NCBI GenBank assembly: GCA_049509675.1
Contig: JBEKZQ010000175.1
Location: 1 to 22,135, forward strand
Direction of reading: 5' to 3'
Length of the DNA stretch: 22,135 bases
DNA from: JBEKZQ01 sp049509675
GTDB lineage: Bacteria > Planctomycetota > Planctomycetia > Pirellulales > Thermoguttaceae
A model generated the notes under the pieces. That model was not told the DNA's origin and did no database searches. It saw only the letters and a list, made by a program, of their open reading frames with translations. Of this stretch, positions 15,482 through 22,135 are shown piece by piece. Made by a program: the position numbers and the translations under genes. Each line of letters opens with the position of its first letter. The stretch's first letter is position 1.

Positions 15482-16564
15482 TCAGCGCTTCGGAGGCGGC
15501 TCGTCGGCCTTCACTGCCCGTGCGATCCTTTTCAACTGCCCGAAACCAAAGTCCTTGAGCAGGCCCGTCTTGGGCTCCAGCGGCCAGTCCAGCGTACACA
15601 CGCCGCCTTGGCGGTTGCAGGCGTTGATCCAGTCGATCAACTCCTGATCGCTGAACTGGTTGGCCTCACCTTGGCCGTGATAAACGTTTCCGCAATAGAT
15701 CTTGCCGTGCCACAGGATGCCTGCTTGGGCGGGCCGGCTCTTCGGCGTCAAGCGGCTCAGGTACTGCTTGCGCCAGGTATCGCCTCCGGTGTAATCATCA
15801 AGCCCTTTGCGGACACAGGCCTGCTCGTTGCCGCCGTAACTGAAGGCGATTACCGCCTGGGGATTCGCGCGGCGAACAATGGAACCGATCGTCGTCCAAT
15901 CGCAGGGCTGGTCTTTGTAGGTGTCAAGTTCCATGCCGTCGAACCACCAGCCGGCGATCTTCTCCTGGTATCGGTCGGCGTACTCTCGGAGAACATCGGC
16001 CCGTCGCTTGCGGCTTTCCGCCGACGGCGGCGTCTTCTCATTCAGCCCCCCACGTCCCCGGCCGTCCTCCATCAAGCCCGCCGAGACCTTGGGCTCCTTC
16101 ATGTAGCCATTTAAGCCGGCGAAGTAGCAGATCAGCTTGACGCCTTTGGCATTCAAGGCATCCGCCAATTCCATGATCAGATCTCTGCGCGCGCATTTCT
16201 CCCCGGGAGCATATCCCGTGTACTGGTTGAATGCCTTGTTGGGAGCGCAGGACCATGCGAAGTAGTGGTCGTCGATGCAGAAGATGACCCAGCCCACGCG
16301 GGCTTCCGCCACCTGGTTGGCAAATCCCCGCACGTCGAAACCATCCACGAATCGGTTCCACCGCTCGGCGGTCATCTGTGCGGGTTTCGGGAACTGGGGC
16401 TTCGTCGCCACCGAGTAGCCCAGCAGGATGCGGTGCTGATAGTGTACGAACAGGCCGTACTTGGCTTTGAGCATCCAGCTCGTATCGCCGCTGCCGGCGT
16501 TTGCACGGGCTTGGAACAGAACAACCGCCAACAGGGCAACGACGCCGGTGCGCACGGTTGTCAT
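15482..16564 (-). CDS. GH29-like (alpha-L-fucosidase-type) secreted glycosidase
   Basis: The start is ATG 16564, which overlaps the LarA stop as ATGA and has GAGG six bases upstream. It opens a signal peptide (MTTVRTGVVALLAVVLFQAR, cleavage near ANAG). The 360-residue protein has WMLKAKYGLFVHY at 30-42, like the WFKDAKFGLFIHW start of GH29 barrels. Residues 91-103 (GWVIFCIDDHYFA) sit where GH29 has its HHDGF strand, then a KGVKLICYF strand at 140-148, and WWFDG at 206-210, where D209 aligns with the fucosidase nucleophile. It is shorter than typical fucosidases (about 450-600 residues) and lacks the C-terminal beta domain, so a related barrel family is possible. It is tightly linked to LarA and the cyclase-family gene. 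Confidence 0.7.
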   Translation of the reverse strand: MTTVRTGVVALLAVVLFQARANAGSGDTSWMLKAKYGLFVHYQHRILLGYSVATKPQFPKPAQMTAERWNRFVDGFDVRGFANQVAEARVGWVIFCIDDHYFAWSCAPNKAFNQYTGYAPGEKCARRDLIMELADALNAKGVKLICYFAGLNGYMKEPKVSAGLMEDGRGRGGLNEKTPPSAESRKRRADVLREYADRYQEKIAGWWFDGMELDTYKDQPCDWTTIGSIVRRANPQAVIAFSYGGNEQACVRKGLDDYTGGDTWRKQYLSRLTPKSRPAQAGILWHGKIYCGNVYHGQGEANQFSDQELIDWINACNRQGGVCTLDWPLEPKTGLLKDFGFGQLKRIARAVKADEPPPKR

Positions 16565-17859
16565 GGGGAACCTCGCGTAATGCACGCCCGGGAAAGATGG
16601 GCCATCACGTAGGGCCCCTTGGCAATCACGGCGATTTTGGCTTCCGGGCCGTGCTCGCAGAGGGCCTCGGCCACGGCCGTTTCCACGCTGGCCACCGGCT
16701 CGACGAACATCCGCCGCAGCGCCTCGGCCGGCAGGCCGTCGGTAAAGACCTTCACCCGGGCCTTGCGGCGCACTTTGACGAACTCTTCCAGTTGCCACTG
16801 GTCCATGACGAAGTAGTCGTCGCCCAGGATCCGCTCCATGAACGCCTCAAGCGTCGGGTTCTCGTCGAACAACCGCTGGAACTCGGGGCTGCCGATCCCT
16901 TCGCTCATGCCGGCCGCCAGGATAATCGTGCCGCCGGGCTTGACGATCGGCAATGCCGCGGCCATTCCCTTTACCGATTGATAATAGGTCGCGTCCAAGG
17001 GGTATCCGGCCGAACTGGTCAGCACGATGTCGACCGGCGCGTCGATGGTATCGGTCACCAGGTGGTCGGCGAACCGCGCTGCCTCGAGGAACGCCTGTTC
17101 CAGATCGCCCGCCACGACCGCCAGCACCCGCCGACGATCGTCGAGCACGACGTTGACGATGAAATCGCAGCCGGCCATCCGCGCGATGCGGGTGTTCTCC
17201 TCGTGGACTGGATTGCCTTCCAGGCAGCCGCTGCGGGCCCGGGGATCTTCCAGAAATTTCGGGCCGTGCCAGACCTTGATGGTCTCCAGGGCGGCCAGGC
17301 CGGGGCAGATCAACTTGCGGCCGCCGGAGAAGCCGGCCATGAAATGCGGCTCCACCAGGCCAGTGGTGATCTTCAGCTCCGCCCGCAAGTAGCGGCTGTC
17401 GATCCAGGCGGGCACGCCCCGCGGCGTCTGGCCAAGGTACGTGTGCTGAGCCAGGTTCTTGCCGTCGTGGCTTTCCACGCGATAGCCGGCAAGGATCGCC
17501 GGGCCGAGCATCTCGGCCAGTTCCGCCCCGGTGCAGGGACGGTGCAGTCCCGTGGCCACCAGGATCAGGATCTCGGCGCGTGGGATGCCGCTTTGCTCGA
17601 GCGTGGCCAACAGCGGCGGCAGGAGCAAACGGTTGGGCACCGGCCGGGTGACGTCGCACACGGCCACACACGCGCTGCGGCGGCCGCGAGCCAACTCGGC
17701 CAGGGGCGGCGTGCCCAGCGGGGCCGCCAGGCATTGCCGCACCGAGTCCTCGGGCGACGGCAGCGCCTGGGCCGCCTGATAGCCCAGGCACTTGACCACG
17801 TTGCGGTCGGGCAGCTCCACCTCCAGGCCGGTCCGGCCGTACTCCAAGCGTACGCGCAT
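16561..17859 (-). CDS. larA: LarA-family nickel-pincer-dependent racemase/epimerase
   Basis: The 432-residue protein has the LarA catalytic set in the expected spacing: D69 (CDVTRP), H106 (ATGLHRP), H172 (GLVEPHFMAGFSGG), K182 (GGRKLICPG) and H198 (WHGPKF). These correspond to D72, H108, H174, K184 and H200 of the Lactobacillus plantarum lactate racemase, where the lysine carries the nickel-pincer nucleotide. The reaction is racemisation or epimerisation of a 2-hydroxy acid; many homologues act on substrates other than lactate, including sugar acids. It has no signal peptide and should be cytoplasmic. The cofactor genes larB, larC and larE are not in this window. The stop overlaps the glycosidase start by four bases. 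The ribosome-binding site is weak. The symbol denotes the family, not proven lactate activity. Confidence 0.9.
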   Translation of the reverse strand: MRVRLEYGRTGLEVELPDRNVVKCLGYQAAQALPSPEDSVRQCLAAPLGTPPLAELARGRRSACVAVCDVTRPVPNRLLLPPLLATLEQSGIPRAEILILVATGLHRPCTGAELAEMLGPAILAGYRVESHDGKNLAQHTYLGQTPRGVPAWIDSRYLRAELKITTGLVEPHFMAGFSGGRKLICPGLAALETIKVWHGPKFLEDPRARSGCLEGNPVHEENTRIARMAGCDFIVNVVLDDRRRVLAVVAGDLEQAFLEAARFADHLVTDTIDAPVDIVLTSSAGYPLDATYYQSVKGMAAALPIVKPGGTIILAAGMSEGIGSPEFQRLFDENPTLEAFMERILGDDYFVMDQWQLEEFVKVRRKARVKVFTDGLPAEALRRMFVEPVASVETAVAEALCEHGPEAKIAVIAKGPYVMAHLSRACITRGSP

Positions 17860-17874
17860 GGCAGAGGGAAAGGG

Positions 17875-18123
17875 TTATTTTTTTCCGGCAGGGGCCTTGG
17901 CGGCCGTGCCCTCGGCTTCGGCGCCTTCTTCGTCTTCCTTCTTCTTCTTTTTCTTCTTCTTCATGGCCAGCTTATAGACCCGCACCTTGGGCAGGCCGAA
18001 CGGGCTTTCGCCTTCCGCCCAGCGGTCGGCGGCCTTCAGTCGTTGGATGCGTTCGTCGCGGGTGAGCACGCTTCGAGCCCGAGCCAGTCCCAGCCGCGTC
18101 CGCAGACTCTTGTCCATCGTCAT
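17875..18123 (-). CDS. PVC-type small basic protein
   Basis: The 82-residue protein begins MTMDKSLRTRLGLARARSVL and continues with TRDERI, DRWAEGESPFGLPKVRV. This matches the small basic protein family of planctomycetes, verrucomicrobia and chlamydiae (TIGR04137 as I recall it). The family core ends near residue 54; after that come eight lysines (55-62), an acidic patch (EDEEGAEAE) and an Ala/Lys tail. The family's role is not established; a nucleic-acid or ribosome association has been suggested from its charge. The start at 18123 has GGAG ten bases upstream. It is 15 bases before the LarA start on the same strand and may share its transcript, but a functional link is doubtful for such a widely conserved protein. 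Confidence 0.87.
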   Translation of the reverse strand: MTMDKSLRTRLGLARARSVLTRDERIQRLKAADRWAEGESPFGLPKVRVYKLAMKKKKKKKKEDEEGAEAEGTAAKAPAGKK

Positions 18124-18353
18124 GGTCGATCAACTCCTCCGGGGATAATCCGTTAAGTATAGGGAAAGCGGCTGGAATTCGCAAGGGGGTGAAATCCGCC
18201 GCCAGGAGAACTGCAAAGTCTGACGCAAAGGCACCCAGAGGGTACCCGGGTCCATGTTTTCGGGCAGGGCGTAAAGGCCATCGCGACGCCTGCGAGCCAA
18301 AAAATGGACCAGACCCCGACTTTGCAACTCTCCGAGATCCGCCGCCGATCCTC
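18124..18353. other. 230-base spacer carrying a dispersed repeat
   Basis: It lies between the stop of the TPR gene and the start of the small basic protein gene, both on the minus strand. More than half is repeat copy B (18204-18334). The promoter for the 18123-13613 gene string is expected in the bases just upstream of 18123 (TCCCCGGAGGAGTT leader); no clear -35/-10 pair stands out. Confidence 0.5.
18204..18334. repeat. Dispersed inverted repeat, copy B
   Basis: The outer ends GGAGAACTGCAAAG (18205-18218) and CTTTGCAACTCTCC (18320-18333) are imperfect inverted copies. Inside, GGGTCCATGTTTTCGGG faces AAAAAATGGACCAGACCCC, the same stem as in copies A and C but in the opposite orientation. The central segment differs from both (GGGCGTAAAGGCCATCGCG). 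The ends are shared and the middle is not, so the unit seems to be defined by its ends. Confidence 0.8.
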
Positions 18354-20570
18354 TTACGGCTGGTCTTCTTCCTGGTGTTTTTGCCGAATTTCTTTGGCCC
18401 GGGCCTGCATCTCGGCGGCCTTGTCTGCCTCCGGCGGATTCATCTTCGAGAGCACGTCGGCATGTGCTTCCAGCGTCACCGCCAACTCGGGATCGAGCGG
18501 CACCAGTTCCTTCTCCTCAATTGCCAGGGCCTGATCCAGGTTTTCATTGGCCTGCTTGAAATCCTCTTTCTGGGCCAAGAGGATCGCCATTCCTCGCAAC
18601 AAGGGCGCCACGTCGCGATGGTCCTGCCCGTACAGCTTCTCGACCATTTCCACGGCCTGCTTGTAACCACGGATGCCCCGGTCCAATGTCGTGGGGCTGT
18701 TGTCCAACGAGGCGAGATCGCCCAGCACGCGGGCCAGCAGCGGATGGTCCTTATTGCTGTACGTGGCTTCCAAGGCCTCTTTGGCCTTGGTCAAGTACGG
18801 TCGGGCGTCACGGGGCCGGCTGCGGGCAATCTCCAACTCGCCAAACGTACACTGTTGTGCGGCCACTTCCGGATGTTTGCTCTCGAATGCCGTAGCGCAG
18901 ATCTTCTCCGCTTGCCGACACAGATCCTCCGCCTGGCCGTAGCGGCCCTGGAGGATTTCCAGTTCGGCCATGTGATCCAACTCGGCGACCAGGAACGGGT
19001 GCTCCCGCCCCCACAGGCGTTCCACCAGCGCCTTGGCGCGGAGGCCGTAGGCGGAGGCTTTGACGTAGCGGGCCCGTGCGGCGTAGGCGCGCGACAAATT
19101 GTCCAGCACCCCGGCCGCCAGAGGATGATCGCCGCCTACGCCCTTCTCGACAATGGCCAGGGCTTCCTCGCCCGTAGTGACGGCCGCCTTCGACTCGCCC
19201 ACGGCCCGGTCGATGGCCGACTCCGCATTCAGGTCCAGGGCCAGGATCGGATGGTCCTTGGGCAGGGCCTCGCGGCGAATCGCCGCCGCCTGGTTGAAGA
19301 TCTCCCGGGCTTCGTTGTATTGACCCCGCGCCTGGTAGAGCACCGCCAGATTTCCCTGGACTGCGGCCACGTGCGGATCTTGCGTGCCCAGCGCCTTGGC
19401 GAAGGAGTCGCGGGCCCCCTGCAAGAGCTCCTCGGCACTCAGGTAATTGCCTTGCAGGGCGTACACGACCGCTCGATTGTTCTGGCTGGCCGCCACGAAA
19501 GGATGATCTTTGTCGAACGCCTTGGTCCATTGGTCGTCGCTCTCGCGGGTCAGTTTGACCGTCTCCTCCAGGTCCTTGCCGCGGGCCAGCGACAACAATC
19601 CGCGGAGGTGTGCGTAGGCCGCCGCGAACGGCTCGGAGGCGGAACTCTTATCGCGGCAGGCCCTGGCCCGCTCGGCCGCCTTCTCGGCCTCGCGGAACTC
19701 GCCGGTTTGCATGCGGGCCATCGCCAACTGGCACAAGAGCATGGGGTTCTCGGGCGTGCGCTTCAAGGCCGCTTCGTAGGCGCCGGCCGCCTCGGCGAAA
19801 CGGCAGGCGTACATCTCCAATTGCGCCTCGACGGTGCGGATCCGCGCTTCGTCGGCGCCGGCGGCCTGCGAGGCCTTTTCCAGCAGAGGCCGGGCATCCT
19901 GGAAGCGGCCCTGGGCAATCGCCTTCAGTGCCAACTGGCACGGTTCGGCGTCGTCGCGAATTAGTTTCGCCCCCTCGCCGGCCTGCGGCGGCAAAATGGG
20001 CGGCTCGACTACCGCCAGATGCGCGTCGGGCAGGACGAGGATCCCGGCCACGATTTCCTCGCCCAGCACGACAGTCAGGTCGTCGATCACCGGCTTCCTG
20101 ATGCGCACCGGCGTCCATGGCGTCCACAGCCACCACACGGCCGATAGCGCGAAAATTGCCGACCCGGCCAACAGTCGCGGGCTCAGGTGGCCTACGACGG
20201 GAAGCCGCAGCCCGCGCCGCCGCGGCGGCAGCCGCTCCACCCGCCCCCCGCGCAACTCCTTGCCGAAATCGGATTGGTAGGGATGCGGCGGCGTCCGGTC
20301 CATCATCCCCAGCGACGACTCGCGCGGACGCGTGGCCAAGTTGAAAATGATGGTTGCCAAGGCGGCAAAGCCCAAAGCCAGGGCCCGCTGCGCCGCCCAC
20401 GGCAGCTCATGCCTCGGCGGCAACCAATGGGCCGCGGCCGCATACGCCACCAGCCCGGAAACGGCCAGCAGCAGCAAGACCACGCGCACTACGGGGTGCC
20501 CGGTCGAGGACCGGCCCCCTGCGCGACGCAGTGCGGCTGCCGTGCGAGGATTGATCGGGTTCTTCGCCAT
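18354..20570 (-). CDS. Membrane-anchored TPR protein (kinesin-light-chain-type repeats)
   Basis: The 738-residue protein has three hydrophobic segments: residues 27-49, 60-80 and 131-152. A basic N-terminus suggests that it lies inside the cytoplasm, which would put the long C-terminal part in the periplasm. From about residue 205 to 725 it is a TPR superhelix. HP or DP landmarks recur at 356, 398, 440, 482, 524, 566, 609, 651 and 694, a nearly exact 42-residue period, as in kinesin-light-chain-type TPR_10/TPR_12 repeats (for example KDHPILALDLN, GDHPLAAGVLD). Such scaffolds bind peptides or partner proteins. No kinase or protease domain is visible. The start lacks a clear ribosome-binding site. 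Neighbours give no hint of a partner. A tightly acidic, charged C-terminus (KHQEEDQP) closes it. Confidence 0.88.
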   Translation of the reverse strand: MAKNPINPRTAAALRRAGGRSSTGHPVVRVVLLLLAVSGLVAYAAAAHWLPPRHELPWAAQRALALGFAALATIIFNLATRPRESSLGMMDRTPPHPYQSDFGKELRGGRVERLPPRRRGLRLPVVGHLSPRLLAGSAIFALSAVWWLWTPWTPVRIRKPVIDDLTVVLGEEIVAGILVLPDAHLAVVEPPILPPQAGEGAKLIRDDAEPCQLALKAIAQGRFQDARPLLEKASQAAGADEARIRTVEAQLEMYACRFAEAAGAYEAALKRTPENPMLLCQLAMARMQTGEFREAEKAAERARACRDKSSASEPFAAAYAHLRGLLSLARGKDLEETVKLTRESDDQWTKAFDKDHPFVAASQNNRAVVYALQGNYLSAEELLQGARDSFAKALGTQDPHVAAVQGNLAVLYQARGQYNEAREIFNQAAAIRREALPKDHPILALDLNAESAIDRAVGESKAAVTTGEEALAIVEKGVGGDHPLAAGVLDNLSRAYAARARYVKASAYGLRAKALVERLWGREHPFLVAELDHMAELEILQGRYGQAEDLCRQAEKICATAFESKHPEVAAQQCTFGELEIARSRPRDARPYLTKAKEALEATYSNKDHPLLARVLGDLASLDNSPTTLDRGIRGYKQAVEMVEKLYGQDHRDVAPLLRGMAILLAQKEDFKQANENLDQALAIEEKELVPLDPELAVTLEAHADVLSKMNPPEADKAAEMQARAKEIRQKHQEEDQP

Positions 20571-20893
20571 CGCAGTTCTCAGAAAGTGTATGAACCGTCG
20601 CCGCCGCCCACCAATCGACGCAGAACAGGAACAAGAATGCCTCTATCCCCCTCCCGGTCCCTATTCTAATACCATTGGGTGGTGGTGGCAAACAACCGCC
20701 TCACCATCCATGCTACAATAGTTCTGGCGAATTGCCTATATGGGGAAACAGGAGAACTGCAAAGCCGGGGTCTGGTCCATTTTTCGGCTGATAGGCATTG
20801 CCATTTGGCCGGACTCATGACCGAAAACATGGACCCCCTTGCGTCAAACTTTGCAGTTTTCCTGTATTGGGGAAACACAAGGAGACTCTTGAC
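20571..20893. other. 323-base divergent spacer with a repeat insertion
   Basis: It separates the start of the TPR gene (minus) from the start of the YHS-like lipoprotein gene (plus). TACAAT at 20714-20719 could be a -10 box for the plus strand, but no good -35 box lies at the right distance. Repeat copy C (20748-20865) occupies the part nearest the lipoprotein gene. No gene is supported here. Confidence 0.5.
20748..20865. repeat. Dispersed inverted repeat, copy C, with flanking direct repeat
   Basis: The ends ACAGGAGAACTGCAAAG and CTTTGCAGTTTTCCTGT are inverted copies with one mismatch. GGGGTCTGGTCC plus ATTTTTCGG inside faces CCGAAAACATGGACCCC. The centre matches copy A. TGGGGAAAC occurs directly on both sides (20741-20749 and 20868-20876), which looks like a target-site duplication. 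The right-hand copy leads straight into the AAGGAG ribosome-binding site of the next gene. Confidence 0.85.
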
Positions 20894-21241
20894 ATGTCGT
20901 GGAAACGATACGCACTGATCTGTTGGGCGGCGAGCCTGTTGGCCCCTTGGGCGGGCTGCGGTTCCAATCCGCCGCCTGCCCGGAAACCTGCGGCGCAAGC
21001 GGAAGACGCGGCCGGCACTGCGGAAATATCCAAGAACCTGGCCCAATTGAGCGAGTCCGATCGCAAGCTGGCCGAGAAGCAGAAGATTTGCCCGGTCAGC
21101 GGCGAACTGTTGGGCTCCATGGACAAGCCGGTGAAGGTCGTCGTCAAGGGACGTACCGTGTTCCTGTGTTGCGACGGCTGCAAAGCGGAACTGGAGGCCG
21201 ATCCCGACAAGTTCCTGGCGAAACTCGACGGCAAGAAATAG
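20894..21241 (+). CDS. YHS/TRASH-like metal-binding lipoprotein
   Basis: The start is ATG 20894, with GGAG ten bases upstream and a lipoprotein-type leader (MSWKRYALICWAASLLAPWA then GC at 21-22). The open frame runs 96 bases further upstream into repeat copy C, without support. The lipobox WAGC is atypical at its first position but usable. The mature part of about 94 residues has a Pro/Ala linker, a charged helix, and then CPVSGELLGS (C66) and VKGRTVFLCCDGC (C92, C93, C96). This is the cysteine arrangement of YHS/TRASH-like domains, which bind heavy metals and occur in efflux and copper proteins. It would be anchored at a membrane. No transporter is adjacent; the next gene, six bases on, encodes a beta-CASP RNase. 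Confidence 0.82.
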   Translation: MSWKRYALICWAASLLAPWAGCGSNPPPARKPAAQAEDAAGTAEISKNLAQLSESDRKLAEKQKICPVSGELLGSMDKPVKVVVKGRTVFLCCDGCKAELEADPDKFLAKLDGKK

Positions 21242-21247
21242 TTTTTT

Positions 21248-22135
21248 ATGAAGCTGCAATTCCTCGGCGCCGCCCGGCAAGTGACCGGCTCTCAGTACTA
21301 TTTGCAAACCAACGGGGCCCGCATCCTCATCGATTGCGGAATGTTCCAGGAGCGCGACTTCCTGGTTCGCAACTGGGAACCTTGCCCGGTCCGGCCGCGG
21401 GACATCACGGCCGTGCTGCTCACGCACGCGCACATCGATCATTGCGGGCTGTTGCCGAAGCTGGTGGAAGAGGGGTTTCGCGGGCCGGTGCTGGCGACGG
21501 CGGCCACGGTCGACCTGGCGGAGTTGGTGCTTCGCGACGCGGCCCAGATCCAGGAAGAAGACGCCGCGTTCAAGCAAAAGCGGCATCGCAAGGAAGGCCG
21601 GCGCGGCAAGTACCCGGAAAAGCCCCTCTACACGGCCGCCGACGTGGACCGCACCGTACCCTTGCTCAAGGCCGTGTGCTACGACCAGGCCGTGCCGATC
21701 AGCGATCATGTTTCGGCCGTCTTCCACGACGCCGGCCACATCCTGGGTTCAGCCATGATCGAACTGATGGTCGGCGAGAACGAGCATGTCCGCCGCCTGA
21801 TCTTCAGCGGCGACATGGGGCAAAAGGACCGGCCGCTGGTGCATAATCCGACCGAGTTCACCGCGGCCGACTACGTGGTCATGGAATCGACCTACGGCGA
21901 CCGCGTCCACGAGAACCACGGCAACATCGAGAAGCAGTTGGCCGACGCGATCAACCGGGCGGTCCATGCGGGCGGGAAGGTGCTCATTCCCATTTTCGCC
22001 ATCGAGCGGGCCCAGGAGTTGATCTACTATCTCGGTCGCCTGGTCCGGGACGGCCGCATCCCGCACGTGCCCGTCTTCCTCGATAGTCCCATGGCCGCCG
22101 AGGCCACCAAGATTTTCCTTCGTTATCGTGACGCT
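21248..22135 (+). CDS. Beta-CASP metallo-beta-lactamase RNase, 3'-truncated by the window edge
   Basis: The frame is open from ATG 21248 to the end of the window (296 residues so far; the family is about 450-550). It starts MKLQFLGAARQVTGSQYYL, typical of this family. The metal ligands of the metallo-beta-lactamase fold are visible: HAHIDH at 60-65, H164 in DAGHILGSA and D189 in FSGDMG. ESTYGDR (213-219), which opens the beta-CASP region, and the IPIFAIERAQEL helix that follows are also typical. Homologues such as Thermus TTHA0252 and archaeal/eukaryotic CPSF-73-like proteins are RNA endo- or exonucleases with two zinc ions. It is cytoplasmic, with no signal peptide. No Shine-Dalgarno sequence is seen, and it begins six bases after the lipoprotein stop, so it may be translated by read-on. 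Confidence 0.92.
   Translation, partial: MKLQFLGAARQVTGSQYYLQTNGARILIDCGMFQERDFLVRNWEPCPVRPRDITAVLLTHAHIDHCGLLPKLVEEGFRGPVLATAATVDLAELVLRDAAQIQEEDAAFKQKRHRKEGRRGKYPEKPLYTAADVDRTVPLLKAVCYDQAVPISDHVSAVFHDAGHILGSAMIELMVGENEHVRRLIFSGDMGQKDRPLVHNPTEFTAADYVVMESTYGDRVHENHGNIEKQLADAINRAVHAGGKVLIPIFAIERAQELIYYLGRLVRDGRIPHVPVFLDSPMAAEATKIFLRYRDA

Noticed and set aside
16501..18156. 551-codon plus-strand open frame opposite LarA and the small basic protein
   Set aside because: LarA catalytic residues and the conserved small basic protein core are on the other strand; this frame is a shadow.
18189..19964. 591-codon plus-strand open frame opposite the TPR gene
   Set aside because: The 42-residue TPR period on the minus strand shows which strand is coding.
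20666..21739. 357-codon minus-strand open frame opposite the lipoprotein and RNase genes
   Set aside because: It crosses a repeat and two genes with clear motifs on the plus strand and has no domain of its own.

Overview
The window reads as chromosomal DNA of a planctomycete (Planctomycetota, probably a Pirellulales-like lineage). The evidence is high GC, DUF1549/DUF1553 and DUF1501 protein pairs, pre-peptidase C-terminal (PPC) domain proteins, Tat-exported Gfo/Idh/MocA oxidoreductases, and a PVC-type small basic protein. Short palindromic repeats are scattered in the gaps and in places inside genes. A run of 24 Ns at 11889-11912 marks an assembly gap. I see no rRNA, tRNA, CRISPR array, phage module, transposase or replication origin.

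Region 1 (1-10125) holds two paralogous three-gene cassettes facing each other tail to tail. The plus-strand cassette is a DUF1549/DUF1553 protein (cut by the window edge), a DUF1501 protein and a PPC-domain protein. The minus-strand cassette has the same order. Both sets look exported, and the two PPC genes end 39 bases apart. The copies have diverged: one PPC protein has lost a TIG-like segment and reads through a palindromic repeat, and the other ends in a SHOCT-like tail and probably starts inside a repeat.

Region 2 (10126-13612) holds two divergently transcribed Gfo/Idh/MocA paralogues, both with clear Tat signals. The spacer between them contains the N gap and a nested perfect palindrome.

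Region 3 (13613-18123, minus strand) is a tight gene string: PVC small basic protein, LarA-type nickel-pincer racemase/epimerase with all key residues, a GH29-like secreted glycosidase, a Tat-exported cyclase/formamidase-family hydrolase, a 65-residue cysteine-motif protein and a secreted ConA-like protein. The LarA and glycosidase genes overlap by four bases, and the glycosidase stop lies within the cyclase ribosome-binding site. I infer a small pathway for a sugar or sugar acid; the substrate cannot be read from sequence.

Region 4 (18354-22135) has a membrane-anchored protein with nine TPR-like units of 42 residues (minus), then a YHS/TRASH-like lipoprotein and the start of a beta-CASP metallo-beta-lactamase RNase (plus). 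Three copies of one repeat family (near 10.3, 18.2 and 20.8 kb) sit in the spacers. The copy at 20.8 kb is flanked by a short direct repeat, as expected of a small mobile element.
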